From positions 1 through 27,589 of the forward strand of contig USBA01000004.1 of the NCBI GenBank assembly GCA_900552735.1: DNA of 27,589 nucleotides. Reading direction: 5' to 3'. Each line of letters begins with the position of its first letter. Within the stretch, counting starts at the first letter, position 1. Positions 1 through 9,019 of the stretch are shown piece after piece. The position numbers were made by a program, and so were the translations under genes. Source of the DNA: an uncultured Collinsella sp. (lineage in GTDB: Bacteria; Actinomycetota; Coriobacteriia; Coriobacteriales; Coriobacteriaceae). The notes beneath the pieces were generated by a model. That model saw only the letters and a program-made list of their open reading frames with translations. It was not told the origin of the DNA and made no database searches.

Positions 1-2043
1 TACACCTACGACGACGCTGTCCGCACCGTGACGATCGCCATCGCCGACGACACCGCCGGTACGCTCACCGCCACGACAACCGTCTCCGGCGGTTCAGAGG
101 GCACGCTGGTGACCGAGTACAAGACCGGCGCGGCTGCGGTCGAGAGCGCCGTGGTCCCGTTCGTCAACAGCTATAGCGCTACGACCAACACGCCTGGTGG
201 CACCGCTGCTCAGGTCGTTGCCGCCAAGACCCTGACCGGTCGCCCGATGGTCGACGGCGAGTTCTGGTTCGGTATCGCCTATCAGGGTGAGCTTGTGGGT
301 TATGAAAATCTCAAGCCCAATATCGGCGGGCACGTGAGCTTTGATGCTCTGCACTACGACACCAAGATGCTTGCCGATCTTGAGTCTGCTGGGCTTGCCC
401 ATCGTACCGATAAGGACGGCAAGCTTGCCTGGACCATTAACTACACGGCCTACGAAGATTTATTCGGGCTGCCAAATGGCGTTTCCGCTACAACGTGGAG
501 CTTTGGCTTTAAGGTTATCGTCGTCGACAACGGTGACGGTACCCTGACGGCAACGGTCGACTACGGCGGCGTCGAGCCCTTGTTCGAGAACGTCTACGGC
601 GCCGAGGCCGTCGATGCCGCGCTCACCGGTACTAAGAAGCTCCAGGTTGCCGATGGTCTGGCCCCGGCCGACATCGCGGGTAAGTTTACCTTTACCGTGA
701 CCGCTGACGAGGCGGGTGCCCCGATGCCCGAGCGCACGACCGCAACCAACGACGCGGCCGGCAACGTGGACTTTGGCAAGATCCACTTTACGCTCGAGGA
801 CCTCAACCGCGCCCTGGGCGTGACGGACGATGCGACCGATAAGGCCGAGGCAGACGAAGCTGACGAGGCTGAGGCCGACGAGGCAGAGGCTGAAGAGGCC
901 GACGCCGACGCTGATGCCAACGCCGACGAGCCCAGCGACGAGTCCGAGCCCGCAGATCCCGCTGCCCCGCGCTCGCACACCTTTACCTACACGGTGGCCG
1001 AGTCCGGTAGCGCCCCTGGCGTGACCAACGACACCAACGCCACGCGCAAGGTTTCCTACACCGTGACCGATGACGGTGCTGGACATCTGATCGTCAAGCG
1101 CGACGGCGGCGACGGTGCGGCCTTTACGTTCACCAACACGTACGGCGTGGCACCTACCGATTCTTCCGTGACCGATCAGGTCAAGACGGTTAAGCGTCTG
1201 ACCGGCCGCGACCTTGCAGCTGGCGAGTTCACGTTTGAGCTGCTCGAGGACGGCGTGACTGTCGCTAGTGGCACCAACGACGCCAACGGCACTGTGACAC
1301 TGAGCCCGATCCGCTACGAGGCACCCGGCACGCACACGTACACGCTGCGCGAGGCTTGCCCCAACGCGCTCGGCCTGTACAAGGGCGTCACCTATGACAG
1401 CACGACCTACACCGTCGTGACCACCGTCTCCGACAATGGTGACGGCACGCTGACCGCGACGCACAAGCTCGAGGGAACTACCGAGTCGGCTGGCTTTACC
1501 AACAAGTATCACGCCATGCCCACGCAGGTTTCCATCGGCGCGGTCAAGGTGCTCGAGGGGCGCGAGCTCAAGAAGGACGAGTTTAGCTTTAAGCTCGTTG
1601 GCGAGGACATCGAGTCTACGGTTACCAACGATGCCGACGGCAAGATCAACTTCGATAAGTTCGAGTACGACGAGCCTGGTACGTACGTCTACACCATCAG
1701 CGAGGTCAAGGGCGACGAGGCCGGTATGACCTACGACAAGTCCGTCTTTACCGCGACCGTCAACGTGGTCGACGACGGCGAGGGCAACCTCAAGGCGAGC
1801 GTCGCCTATGCCAAGGGCGACAAAAGCGTCGAGGGTATCGTGTTCAACAACACGTACAAGAAGCCCGAGACGCCCGTGCCGACGCCCGACCCCGGCACGC
1901 CCAAGACCGTGACGAACATCGTCAAGACGGTCAAGGGTTTCCTGCCCACCACGGGTGACCAGCAGGCCGCCGCATTGCTCATGGCATTCGTCATTGCCAT
2001 GGCCGGCGTCGGAGCCCTGGTCTGGGGTATCCGTAAGCGCTAG
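1..2043 (+). CDS. LPXTG surface protein with pilin isopeptide (Spy0128/FctA-type) repeats, 5' partial
   Basis: This is a cell-wall-anchored surface protein or pilin shaft/adhesin subunit, open from the first base, so the N-terminus is missing. At least four repeated domains of about 115-180 residues follow a partial one. They start with a Lys-containing strand (AAKTLTGR, TGTKKL, TVKRLTGR, AVKVLEGR) and end in a strand with Asn (FVNSYS, FENVYG, FTNTYG, FTNKYH, FNNTYK). That is the Lys-Asn isopeptide pattern of Spy0128-like domains, and the helper Glu is visible in YTVAE, YTLRE and YTISE. A Pro-rich linker leads to LPTTG (1942-1956), a hydrophobic helix and a final RKR, the sortase sorting signal. 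An acidic Ala/Glu/Asp insert (about 835-955) interrupts one domain. Role in adhesion is inferred from the family. No sortase gene is in the window. Confidence 0.88.
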   Translation, partial: YTYDDAVRTVTIAIADDTAGTLTATTTVSGGSEGTLVTEYKTGAAAVESAVVPFVNSYSATTNTPGGTAAQVVAAKTLTGRPMVDGEFWFGIAYQGELVGYENLKPNIGGHVSFDALHYDTKMLADLESAGLAHRTDKDGKLAWTINYTAYEDLFGLPNGVSATTWSFGFKVIVVDNGDGTLTATVDYGGVEPLFENVYGAEAVDAALTGTKKLQVADGLAPADIAGKFTFTVTADEAGAPMPERTTATNDAAGNVDFGKIHFTLEDLNRALGVTDDATDKAEADEADEAEADEAEAEEADADADANADEPSDESEPADPAAPRSHTFTYTVAESGSAPGVTNDTNATRKVSYTVTDDGAGHLIVKRDGGDGAAFTFTNTYGVAPTDSSVTDQVKTVKRLTGRDLAAGEFTFELLEDGVTVASGTNDANGTVTLSPIRYEAPGTHTYTLREACPNALGLYKGVTYDSTTYTVVTTVSDNGDGTLTATHKLEGTTESAGFTNKYHAMPTQVSIGAVKVLEGRELKKDEFSFKLVGEDIESTVTNDADGKINFDKFEYDEPGTYVYTISEVKGDEAGMTYDKSVFTATVNVVDDGEGNLKASVAYAKGDKSVEGIVFNNTYKKPETPVPTPDPGTPKTVTNIVKTVKGFLPTTGDQQAAALLMAFVIAMAGVGALVWGIRKR

Positions 2044-2057
2044 GCACGCTGGCAGCG

Positions 2058-2080
2058 CCCCGGGCCAAAAGGCCCCCGGC
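2058..2080 (+). terminator. possible terminator hairpin after the LPXTG gene
   Basis: GGGCC-AAAA-GGCCC (2062-2075) with more G/C pairing outside lies 18 bases after the stop codon. No T-run follows because the sequence turns into G/C homopolymers, so either the 3' part is corrupted or this is not a terminator. Confidence 0.35.
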
Positions 2081-2100
2081 GGCCGGCGGGGAGCCAGAAC

Positions 2101-2210
2101 ATAGCCCCCGCCGCGCCCGCCCCCCCGCCCGCGCGGCCGGGGGGGCCCCCAAACCACCCCCCCCCCCCCCCCCCCCCCCCCCCGGGCGGCAACCCCCCCC
2201 CGCGGGGGGG
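2101..2210. other. G/C homopolymer stretch, probable sequencing or assembly artefact
   Basis: Runs of C and G, including 27 consecutive C at 2157-2183, with self-complementary G/C blocks on both sides. The style matches the runs at 24908-24960 and 27430-27589. It carries no coding signal and weakens the physical link between the surface protein and everything downstream. Confidence 0.75.
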
Positions 2211-2249
2211 CCGCTTTTGTGCGTTGGGGAGGAGGGCGCGCCACGAAAA

Positions 2250-2389
2250 CGGCCCATCTACTACGTTTAGCCCCTTACCCCCAACCATGCCAAAAAACGC
2301 GAAAACAAAACCGCAGGTAGAACGCCTGCGGTTTTGTTCAAAATGAAGGTATGGTCAGGGGTACCGAGTCAAACGTAGTAGATGGGCCG
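2250..2389. repeat. long hairpin repeat, family A copy 1
   Basis: A 140-base imperfect palindrome. Outer arms of 19 bp are perfectly complementary (2250-2268 with 2371-2389). An inner part pairs imperfectly (ACCCCCAACCATGCC with GGTATGGTCAGGGGT). The tip is a perfect 14-bp stem, 2304-2317 with 2325-2338, loop of 7. The core (CAACCATGCC, AAAACCGCAGGTAGA, GTATGG) recurs in copy 2, while the outer arms are unrelated. The A-rich and T-rich stem could also act as a bidirectional terminator. Confidence 0.8.
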
Positions 2390-2499
2390 GTTCCGTGGCG
2401 AGCGTTGCCAGCTGATCCCTCGGGGACGGAGGAAAACGGATCATTTTGGTCCCGCGAGGCTTGCGGAGACACTCGTGTAGGGCCGCCCGAACATAATTC

Positions 2500-2637
2500 T
2501 GCCGGTTTACGGGGCTGAGCCACGAGTTCCCAACCATGCCGATATCTGTGAAAATAAAACCGCAGGTAGACAAGCCGTCATTTTTCGAAAAACGCAAGTA
2601 TGGATGGGGGTCCTGAGTTTGGCCCCGTAAACCGGCA
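2500..2637. repeat. long hairpin repeat, family A copy 2
   Basis: A 138-base imperfect palindrome with 16-bp perfect outer arms (2500-2515 with 2622-2637) that differ from those of copy 1. It shares the core CCCAACCATGCC, AAAACCGCAGGTAGA and GTATGG with copy 1 in the same orientation. The tip stem seen in copy 1 has decayed here. The sequence between the copies (about 2410-2455) holds no recognisable gene. Confidence 0.75.
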
Positions 2638-2705
2638 TAGTTTTGAAATGACATTAAAGCGGTAACAGCCATTTTGCTATGCCGGGGCGCTTGGCCTTTG
2701 GGCAA

Positions 2706-3335
2706 CTACCCTCGCAGGTAGGCGATGGCGATCTGCGTGCGGTTGCGTAGGCCTATTTTGGCTAGGATTGAGCTGATGTGGTTGCGCACGGTGCCTTCGC
2801 CCATGTAGGCGGTGGCGGCAATCTCCTTGTTGTCGAGGCCGCGGGCGATGAGCTCGGCGACCTCGAACTCGCGGTCGGTCAGGCCGGCAAAGGCTGCGGG
2901 CCGGCGAGGCGTTTCTGTCTCGGCTCCCGCCCCGTCAAAGTCAACATCTTCAATCGCCTTGCCTTCGAGCACGCGTTTGCCGTCCATGACCTGCTCCAAC
3001 GCCGGAGGAATGGCGGCGACATCGGTCTTGATCAGGTAGCCGCGGGCACCCAGTTTGAGCGCCGACACAATGTACTCGTCATCCGAGAATGTCGTCAGAA
3101 ACACCACGCGTGCCGCGGGGTCGTGCTCAAGGATTTCGCGCGCCGCCGAAAGGCCGTCGCGCCCTGGCATCTGAATGTCGAGCAGCGCGACGTCGGGTGC
3201 ATGCTCGGCGTAGAGCGCCACCGCGTCGTCGCCGTCGGCACCGGTGCCCACCACTTCGATCTGCGGCTGAGCGCCCAGGATAATCTTGAGTGAATCGACC
3301 ACCAGGCGGTCGTCGTCGACAACTATGAGCCTCAT
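2706..3335 (-). CDS. NarL/FixJ-family response regulator
   Basis: DNA-binding response regulator of a two-component system, 209 residues, the normal length for the family. The N-terminal receiver domain has the acidic pocket (D7-D9), phosphoacceptor D53 (in LLDIQMP), T81 and K103. The C-terminal LuxR-type helix-turn-helix is at about 146-209 (LTDREFEVAELIARGLDNKE followed by GTVRNHISSIL). The ATG overlaps the stop codon of the kinase gene by four bases (ATGA), so the two are translationally coupled. The pair is transcribed away from the ABC-2 exporter at 4688-8016, which it probably controls; that is inferred from position only. The signal is unknown. Confidence 0.95.
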   Translation of the reverse strand: MRLIVVDDDRLVVDSLKIILGAQPQIEVVGTGADGDDAVALYAEHAPDVALLDIQMPGRDGLSAAREILEHDPAARVVFLTTFSDDEYIVSALKLGARGYLIKTDVAAIPPALEQVMDGKRVLEGKAIEDVDFDGAGAETETPRRPAAFAGLTDREFEVAELIARGLDNKEIAATAYMGEGTVRNHISSILAKIGLRNRTQIAIAYLRG

Positions 3336-4477
3336 CGGCCCTCATCTCCTTGCTGTTTGGGACCGGTGGCAAACACGCGCCAGCCGCCGGCGCCGGCACG
3401 CGGGCCGGCGGAGAAGGTGCCGCCAAGCGCCTCGATGCGCTCGCGCATGGAGGCAAGCCCCATGCCCTCCACGGCGCCGCGGCTGCTTGCTTGGACCCCG
3501 CCCGCGCCATCATCGGTAACGATGAGCTGGTAAAACGACGGATGCTCCATGCATCGTACAGTGACGGTCTGGGCGCAAGCGTGGCGCATGGTGTTGGAGA
3601 GCGCCTCGCGCAGGACCGCCGCAAAGCAGTTGGCGACGTTTGCGGGTGCATGCTCGGTCATAACTTCAAGCTCAATCTGCGGACCGCCGTCCGAGTGCGC
3701 GCCTTCAACAATGTGTTCGAGCTGCACGGAAAGGTCGACGGCGTTGTCGTTGAGCGCGTGGACGCTGGCGCGCACGAGCTGGAGCGCCTCGTCAACTGTG
3801 CGTTTGACGTCGGCGAAATCGGCGGCGACGCCGGGCTCATCGGCATGGACCACGCGCAGGGCCTCGGCTTGAAGCGAGGCGCGCGTGAGCTGGTGGCCCA
3901 CGTTATCGTGGATCTCGCGCGCGATACGGGCGCGTTCGGCGAGCGTCGCGAGCTCGACTTCGTAGTCCTGGCGGTCGGCGAGGTCGCGGTTGCGCGCCTC
4001 GAGTGCCAGGGCGCGTTCTTGCAGCTTGTCGCGGGTGCGGCGCATGCGTTCCTGTTCGCGCTCCAGCTGCGCGGTGCGCAGCGACAGCAACGTGGCGGCG
4101 ACCGAAAGGATGGCGGTTAGCAGCAGTGTTTGGGTGGTGAGCGCGCCGCCGCGAAGGTTCGCGACAAGCGCGCAGACAAACACGGCGCCAATCGCCATCG
4201 CGGGCCAGATTCGTTCACGGCGAACGCGTCGCGCGATGTCATAGAGAGCGAGAGGCGCAAACGGTACAAACGGCGGCACGACGACGGCCGCGATGATGTA
4301 AGCGCAGCTCGCGGCCTCGCTCGCGCGCCGGGTGCGTTTCCCCTGTGTGACCTCGGCCAGCGAGGTGGCAATAACGCCAAGGCAAAACGCCGCGACCAGG
4401 CGAGCGTCCACAGCAAGACCCATGGCGGCCGCAATACAGCACGCCAGCACGATCGATTTGTCGAAAAGCCTGTTCAT
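3332..4477 (-). CDS. sensor histidine kinase, HisKA_3 type
   Basis: Membrane histidine kinase of the NarX/DesK/LiaS class (HisKA_3), 381 residues from the chosen ATG. About five hydrophobic segments fill residues 8-135, with very short loops, so the signal is probably sensed in or at the membrane. A coiled-coil linker (136-180) leads to the dimerisation/phosphorylation motif ERARIAREIHDNVGHQL with H190. The HATPase_c domain follows, with N box LREALSNTMRHA and G box VTDDGAGG. The start MNRLFDK fits the transmembrane start. The frame stays open 45 codons further upstream, but that part is Arg-rich and not family-like. A TACAAT box (4484-4489 on the minus strand) ends only 6 bases before this ATG, so the message may be leaderless. 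Confidence 0.93.
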   Translation of the reverse strand: MNRLFDKSIVLACCIAAAMGLAVDARLVAAFCLGVIATSLAEVTQGKRTRRASEAASCAYIIAAVVVPPFVPFAPLALYDIARRVRRERIWPAMAIGAVFVCALVANLRGGALTTQTLLLTAILSVAATLLSLRTAQLEREQERMRRTRDKLQERALALEARNRDLADRQDYEVELATLAERARIAREIHDNVGHQLTRASLQAEALRVVHADEPGVAADFADVKRTVDEALQLVRASVHALNDNAVDLSVQLEHIVEGAHSDGGPQIELEVMTEHAPANVANCFAAVLREALSNTMRHACAQTVTVRCMEHPSFYQLIVTDDGAGGVQASSRGAVEGMGLASMRERIEALGGTFSAGPRAGAGGWRVFATGPKQQGDEGR

Positions 4478-4483
4478 ACGGGT

Positions 4484-4489
4484 ATTGTA
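4484..4489 (-). promoter_or_regulatory. candidate -10 box for the kinase-regulator operon
   Basis: TACAAT on the minus strand, 6 bases before the kinase ATG. There is no convincing -35 box. No ribosome binding site fits between it and the ATG, which suggests a leaderless transcript. Confidence 0.35.
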
Positions 4490-4563
4490 CGCGAAGCTGC
4501 GTGTGGTGGAGGGACCGCCTGCGCAACTGTGACATTCCTCCCACGCGGCAAAGCGGCGTCGAT

Positions 4564-4577
4564 CGCTCGCGCGAGCG
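4564..4577. promoter_or_regulatory. 14-bp perfect palindrome in the divergent intergenic region
   Basis: CGCTCGCGCGAGCG, fully self-complementary, lies between the kinase gene and the exporter operon. It is a candidate operator for the NarL-type regulator or another dimeric regulator. High GC makes such palindromes less surprising, so support is weak. Confidence 0.3.
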
Positions 4578-4687
4578 GGGGTTTCGCCTCTGCCCCCTCG
4601 CACTCGTGACAAAGCTCACTGGTGCGCGCCGCCCGCTCCTGCGATGATGCAATCGTACCGGGCCGCAACCAACAGGAGGGCCGCCTC

Positions 4688-5626
4688 ATGACAGACATCG
4701 TCCACGTCGAAAACCTCGTCAAGCGCTACGACGATCTTATCGCGCTCGACCATTTTAACCTGAGCATCGCCCCCGGCGAGATCTTTGGCCTGCTGGGCCC
4801 CAACGGCTCGGGCAAGACCACGTCCATCAACTGCATTTTGCAGCTGCTCGCCTACGACAAAGGCACCATCGAGCTGTTCGGTGAGCCCATGACGCCCACG
4901 CGTTACGACCTCAAGCGCCGCATCGGCGTGGTCCCGCAGCAAGTTGCGGTGTTCGACGAACTCACCGTGCGCGAGAACATCGACTATTTCTGCAGCCTCT
5001 ACGTCAACGATCGCAAGCGTCGCCGCGAGCTGGTGGACGAGGCGATTGACTTCGTCGGGCTGGGCGACTTTACCAAGTTTCGCCCCGGCAAGCTCTCGGG
5101 CGGCCTGGCGCGTCGCCTCAACATCGCCTGCGGCATCGCGCACAAGCCCGAGCTCATCTTCTTTGACGAGCCCACGGTGGCGGTCGACCCGCAGAGCCGC
5201 AACGCCATCCTGGAGGGCATCTGCCGCCTGCGCGACGAGGGCGCCACGGTGGTGTATACCAGCCATTACATGGAGGAAGTCGAGCAGATGTGCAGCCGCA
5301 TCATGATCATGGACGGCGGCCGCGTGCTGGCGCAGGGCACCAACGATGAGCTCAAGCGCATGATTCAGATGGGTGAGCGCGTGACCGTCGAGGTCGGCGC
5401 CGTCGAGCCAGCCACAATCGAGCGGCTGCGCGCCCTCGAGCACGTGCTTTCGGTTGAGCTTTCCGGCGGCGAGCTCATATGCACCTGCGAAGCGAGCCCG
5501 CACAATCTGGTCGACATCCTCGACACGTTGCGCGCTGCCGACGTTGCGCTCGGTCGCGTGTGGAGCGAGCCGCCGACCCTCAACGACGTGTTCCTCGAGA
5601 TCACCGGCCGCGAGCTGCGCGACTAG
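4688..5626 (+). CDS. ABC-2 exporter ATP-binding protein (DrrA-like)
   Basis: ATPase subunit of an ABC-2 type exporter, 312 residues. Walker A is GPNGSGKTT (37-45), Q84 the Q-loop, LSGGL (136-140) the signature, FFDEP (158-162) Walker B and H193 the switch His. The C-terminal 80 residues form the accessory domain usual in DrrA/CcmA-type ATPases. The start at ATG 4688 is set by AGGAGGG at 4674-4680; the frame is open further upstream without family similarity. It is followed 10 bases later by the first of two membrane subunits. The substrate cannot be told from sequence; lipids, peptides or antibiotics are typical for the family. Confidence 0.95.
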   Translation: MTDIVHVENLVKRYDDLIALDHFNLSIAPGEIFGLLGPNGSGKTTSINCILQLLAYDKGTIELFGEPMTPTRYDLKRRIGVVPQQVAVFDELTVRENIDYFCSLYVNDRKRRRELVDEAIDFVGLGDFTKFRPGKLSGGLARRLNIACGIAHKPELIFFDEPTVAVDPQSRNAILEGICRLRDEGATVVYTSHYMEEVEQMCSRIMIMDGGRVLAQGTNDELKRMIQMGERVTVEVGAVEPATIERLRALEHVLSVELSGGELICTCEASPHNLVDILDTLRAADVALGRVWSEPPTLNDVFLEITGRELRD

Positions 5627-5636
5627 GGGGGCAGCC

Positions 5637-6824
5637 ATGTTCAACACCATTATCATTACGGTCAAGACGCTGCTGCGCCGGCCGAGCACGTGGGTTTGGG
5701 GCGCTCTCTTTCCCATCGCGCTTTCCACGATGTTCATGTTTATGTTTGCGAACCTCAGCTCCGACGGCACGGTCGATCCGGTGCCGGTTGCTGTCGTAGC
5801 GGACGAGGCCTGGGACGCTTCGACCTTTAAGGACGTGGCGACATCGCTTGCCAAGGAAGGCGACGACCAGCTGCTCGAGATCCACGAGTGCGACGACGCA
5901 GCCGACGCGAACCGTGCGCTCAAGGCCGGCGAGGTCGCTGGCATCTACACGGTCGACGGCGCGGGCACGCCCAAGCTCATGCTGCTTTCGAGCTATGACA
6001 GCTCGCGTGCGTCGTCGGTGCTCACCGACCGCAGCATTCTGGAGACGGTGGCAAGCTCGTATACGCAAAATGCCGAGCTCATGCGCCAGATTGCCCAGGA
6101 CAACCCGGCGGCGCTCGCCGACCCGGAGGCGGTTGCGCGCGCCCTGTCGCTCGAGGGCGGCACCCGCCGCGTAAGCCTGACACGCACCACGCCCGATGGC
6201 ACGGTCATCTACTACTACGCGCTCTTTGGCCTGGTCGCGATGATGTCTGCCGAGTTTGCCGCTTTGAGTGTCGTCGATTTGCAACCCAATCTGTCCGGCC
6301 TTGGCGCGCGTCGCTGCGTGGGCGGTCTCTCCAAGACGGCGTCGCTGGCCGGCATCTTTGTGGGCTCGTGGCTGGTTTCCTTTACCTCGATGACGATCGC
6401 GATCGGCTACGTGCGCCTGGTCGTGGGCGTCGACTTTGGCGGGCGCGAGGGGCTGTGCCTCGTGGGCGGCGCTGCATCCGCGCTTGCCGCCACGGGCCTG
6501 GGGCTCTTTGTGGGCACGCTTCCCGTTAAGGGTGGCAAGGCGTCCAAGTCGGGCATCCTCACGGGCTTTGCCACCACGTGCGCCCTGTTCGCCGGCCTCT
6601 ACGGCGAGCCGGCGATGGCGCTTGCCGACGATGTCGCCCGCGCCTGCCCGGCCGAGTGCTGGCTCAACCCCGTCAAGCTCATCTGCGACATGTTCAATCG
6701 CCTGTATTTCTTTGAGGACCTGGGGCCCTTCGCCGTCCGCGCCGGCGCGCTCGTCCTGATGGCCCTGGTGTTTGTCGCCGCCGCTACGCTGATCTTTGGA
6801 AGGAGTCGCTATGAGCACCTTTAA
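5637..6824 (+). CDS. ABC-2 family permease, first subunit
   Basis: Membrane subunit, 395 residues, of the ABC2_membrane_3 layout. One N-terminal transmembrane helix (about 20-38) is followed by a large external domain (about 40-195). A C-terminal block of hydrophobic segments follows (FGLVAMMSAEFAAL, IFVGSWLVSFTSMTIAIGYV, LVGGAASALAATGLGLFVG, a further segment near ILTGFATTCALFAGL, and a last one at AGALVLMALVFVAAATLIFG). The ATG is 10 bases after the ATPase gene, preceded by GGGGGG. The 3' end overlaps the second permease gene by 14 bases. It most likely pairs with that second permease as a heterodimer. Confidence 0.9.
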   Translation: MFNTIIITVKTLLRRPSTWVWGALFPIALSTMFMFMFANLSSDGTVDPVPVAVVADEAWDASTFKDVATSLAKEGDDQLLEIHECDDAADANRALKAGEVAGIYTVDGAGTPKLMLLSSYDSSRASSVLTDRSILETVASSYTQNAELMRQIAQDNPAALADPEAVARALSLEGGTRRVSLTRTTPDGTVIYYYALFGLVAMMSAEFAALSVVDLQPNLSGLGARRCVGGLSKTASLAGIFVGSWLVSFTSMTIAIGYVRLVVGVDFGGREGLCLVGGAASALAATGLGLFVGTLPVKGGKASKSGILTGFATTCALFAGLYGEPAMALADDVARACPAECWLNPVKLICDMFNRLYFFEDLGPFAVRAGALVLMALVFVAAATLIFGRSRYEHL

Positions 6825-8016
6825 GACCGCGCTTCGCATGGCGCTTGCGCACCCGTTTTACCTGCTCATCTATACGGTGTTCATCTCGCTCATGGGCGTA
6901 TTCATCGCGGCATCGGTGAGCTGGAACTCGTCGCAGCTCACCGAGTACAAGCCCTACGACACCAACGTGATCGTGGTCGACCGCGACAATAGCGACCTTT
7001 CGCGGGCGCTTACCAAGCATCTGAGCTCGCGCTTTGACCTGGTCACGGGCGTCGGCGACGATACGTACGATCTTGCGGACGCGCTCTCCAAGAGCAACAG
7101 CGCCAAGGGCAGTGCCGACTGCGTGTTCTTTATCCCGGAGGGGTTTGAGGGCGACCTTGTTGCAGCCGCCCGCGCGGGGGAGTCTCTGCCCAAGCTCGAT
7201 GTGACCTACGGCGCCGGCACCATGGCGGCAGCGCTTTCGTCTGCCGAGGCCTCGCGCTGGATCTCGCTCGCGGGCGCTGCGGCCGCACTTGAGCCCGCCG
7301 CCTCTAACGGTAGCGTCGCCAAGGCTGCCGAGCATGCGGCCGCGAAGCGCGCCAAGGTCGAGATCGAGCAGGTCAAGGTTGACTCGACAGCCGCCGCCAC
7401 GCTCGAGTCGTATTTCAACTTTGGCGCGTACGCGATTATCTCGTCGGTCATCGTGTCGGTGGGATTGGTGTTCTCGGGCATGAACGAGCCCGAGCGTGTG
7501 CGCCGCATGGAGGCCGGCCCGGTCTCCGAGCGCCAGCGTTCGCTCGCCGTGTTTGCGGCCGCTGCCGTGCTCACCGTCTGCATTTGGCTCGTGTCGAGCA
7601 TGATGGGCGTCGTGGGCTTTGCCGGCGCGGTTGCCGAAGTCGGCGTGGGCCGTGTGTGCCTGGAGCTGGCGGCGACGTTTGCGCTGGCGTGCACGCCGCT
7701 GGCCGTTGGCTTTACGCTGTCGAGCTTGGGCGCACGCGAGGAGCTGCTCAACGGCGTGGGCAACCTGCTTGGCATGCTCATGACGTTTTTGGGCGGCGCC
7801 TGGATGCCGCTGTCGCTGATGGGCCCAGCCGTGCAGACGGTGGCGCACTTTGTGCCGACATATTGGGTGAACGACGCGATCAGCAAGGCGCTCGCCGCGG
7901 ACCTGACGTCCACCGTGCTGGGCGACATCGCCTGCGATCTGGGCGTCACGGCACTCTTCGCCGTGGCCATCGCCGCCGTAGGTCTAGCCCTCGCACGCAC
8001 CAAATCCCACGCCTAG
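6811..8016 (+). CDS. ABC-2 family permease, second subunit
   Basis: Second membrane subunit, 401 residues, with the same layout as its neighbour: an N-terminal helix (about 14-35, FYLLIYTVFISLMGVFIAAS), an external domain to about 205, and then a membrane block with segments near YAIISSVIVSVGLVFSG, SLAVFAAAAVLTVCIWLVSS, AATFALACTPLAVGFTL, LLGMLMTFLGGAWMPL and LGVTALFAVAIAAVGLAL. The start ATG 6811 has GGAAGGAG at 6798-6805 and lies inside the end of the previous gene, so translation is coupled. The gene ends the operon; family B repeat copy 1 begins four bases after its stop codon. Confidence 0.9.
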   Translation: MSTFKTALRMALAHPFYLLIYTVFISLMGVFIAASVSWNSSQLTEYKPYDTNVIVVDRDNSDLSRALTKHLSSRFDLVTGVGDDTYDLADALSKSNSAKGSADCVFFIPEGFEGDLVAAARAGESLPKLDVTYGAGTMAAALSSAEASRWISLAGAAAALEPAASNGSVAKAAEHAAAKRAKVEIEQVKVDSTAAATLESYFNFGAYAIISSVIVSVGLVFSGMNEPERVRRMEAGPVSERQRSLAVFAAAAVLTVCIWLVSSMMGVVGFAGAVAEVGVGRVCLELAATFALACTPLAVGFTLSSLGAREELLNGVGNLLGMLMTFLGGAWMPLSLMGPAVQTVAHFVPTYWVNDAISKALAADLTSTVLGDIACDLGVTALFAVAIAAVGLALARTKSHA

Positions 8017-8020
8017 CCGC

Positions 8021-8204
8021 CTAGCCACTGGGGACGTTCTTAAACGGCTAGTCATCGGGGACAGTCTTTGCCGATTCATCGGCTCGCCGGCCGGGCTGGC
8101 AAGGACTGTCCCCAGCTACCGGCAGATAAGGAACGTCCCCAAGTGCCGGGTGGCGAAAGAGTGTCCCTAGCGGCTAGTCATTTAAGAACGTCCCCAATGA
8201 CTAG
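8021..8204. repeat. family B inverted repeat, copy 1
   Basis: A 184-base element. Outer 24-bp arms 8021-8044 and 8181-8204 match at 22 of 24 positions and carry GGGGACGTTCTTAAA and its complement. A second stem pairs GGGGACAGTCTTTGCC (8057-8072) with GGCAAGGACTGTCCCC (8098-8113, one mismatch). CGGCTAGTCAT is also directly repeated at 8045 and 8171. Related copies are at 12483-12642, 21021-21060 and 24859-24905. The element resembles the repeats associated with IS200/RAYT-type transposases, but no transposase is present here. It fills most of the 8017-8285 gap. Confidence 0.8.
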
Positions 8205-8285
8205 TCTGAAATAAATTCCAGGCCTCGCCCCAAAATAGTTCGCCAAGGTTTACTATTACGTTCATAAAGTAGTACGAGGCTAACA

Positions 8286-9011
<726 letters not shown>

Positions 9012-9019
9012 GCGGCGCC

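Noticed and set aside
2157..2183. C27 run as a functional G-quadruplex or phase-variation tract
   Set aside because: The same kind of runs occurs at the contig junction and end, so an artefact is far more likely.
2250..2637. CRISPR array
   Set aside because: There are only two copies, each a long hairpin, with no regular repeat-spacer pattern and no cas genes.
4478..4612. Longer N-terminus of the histidine kinase
   Set aside because: The added 45 residues are Arg- and Ala-rich, cover the likely promoter and do not resemble the family.
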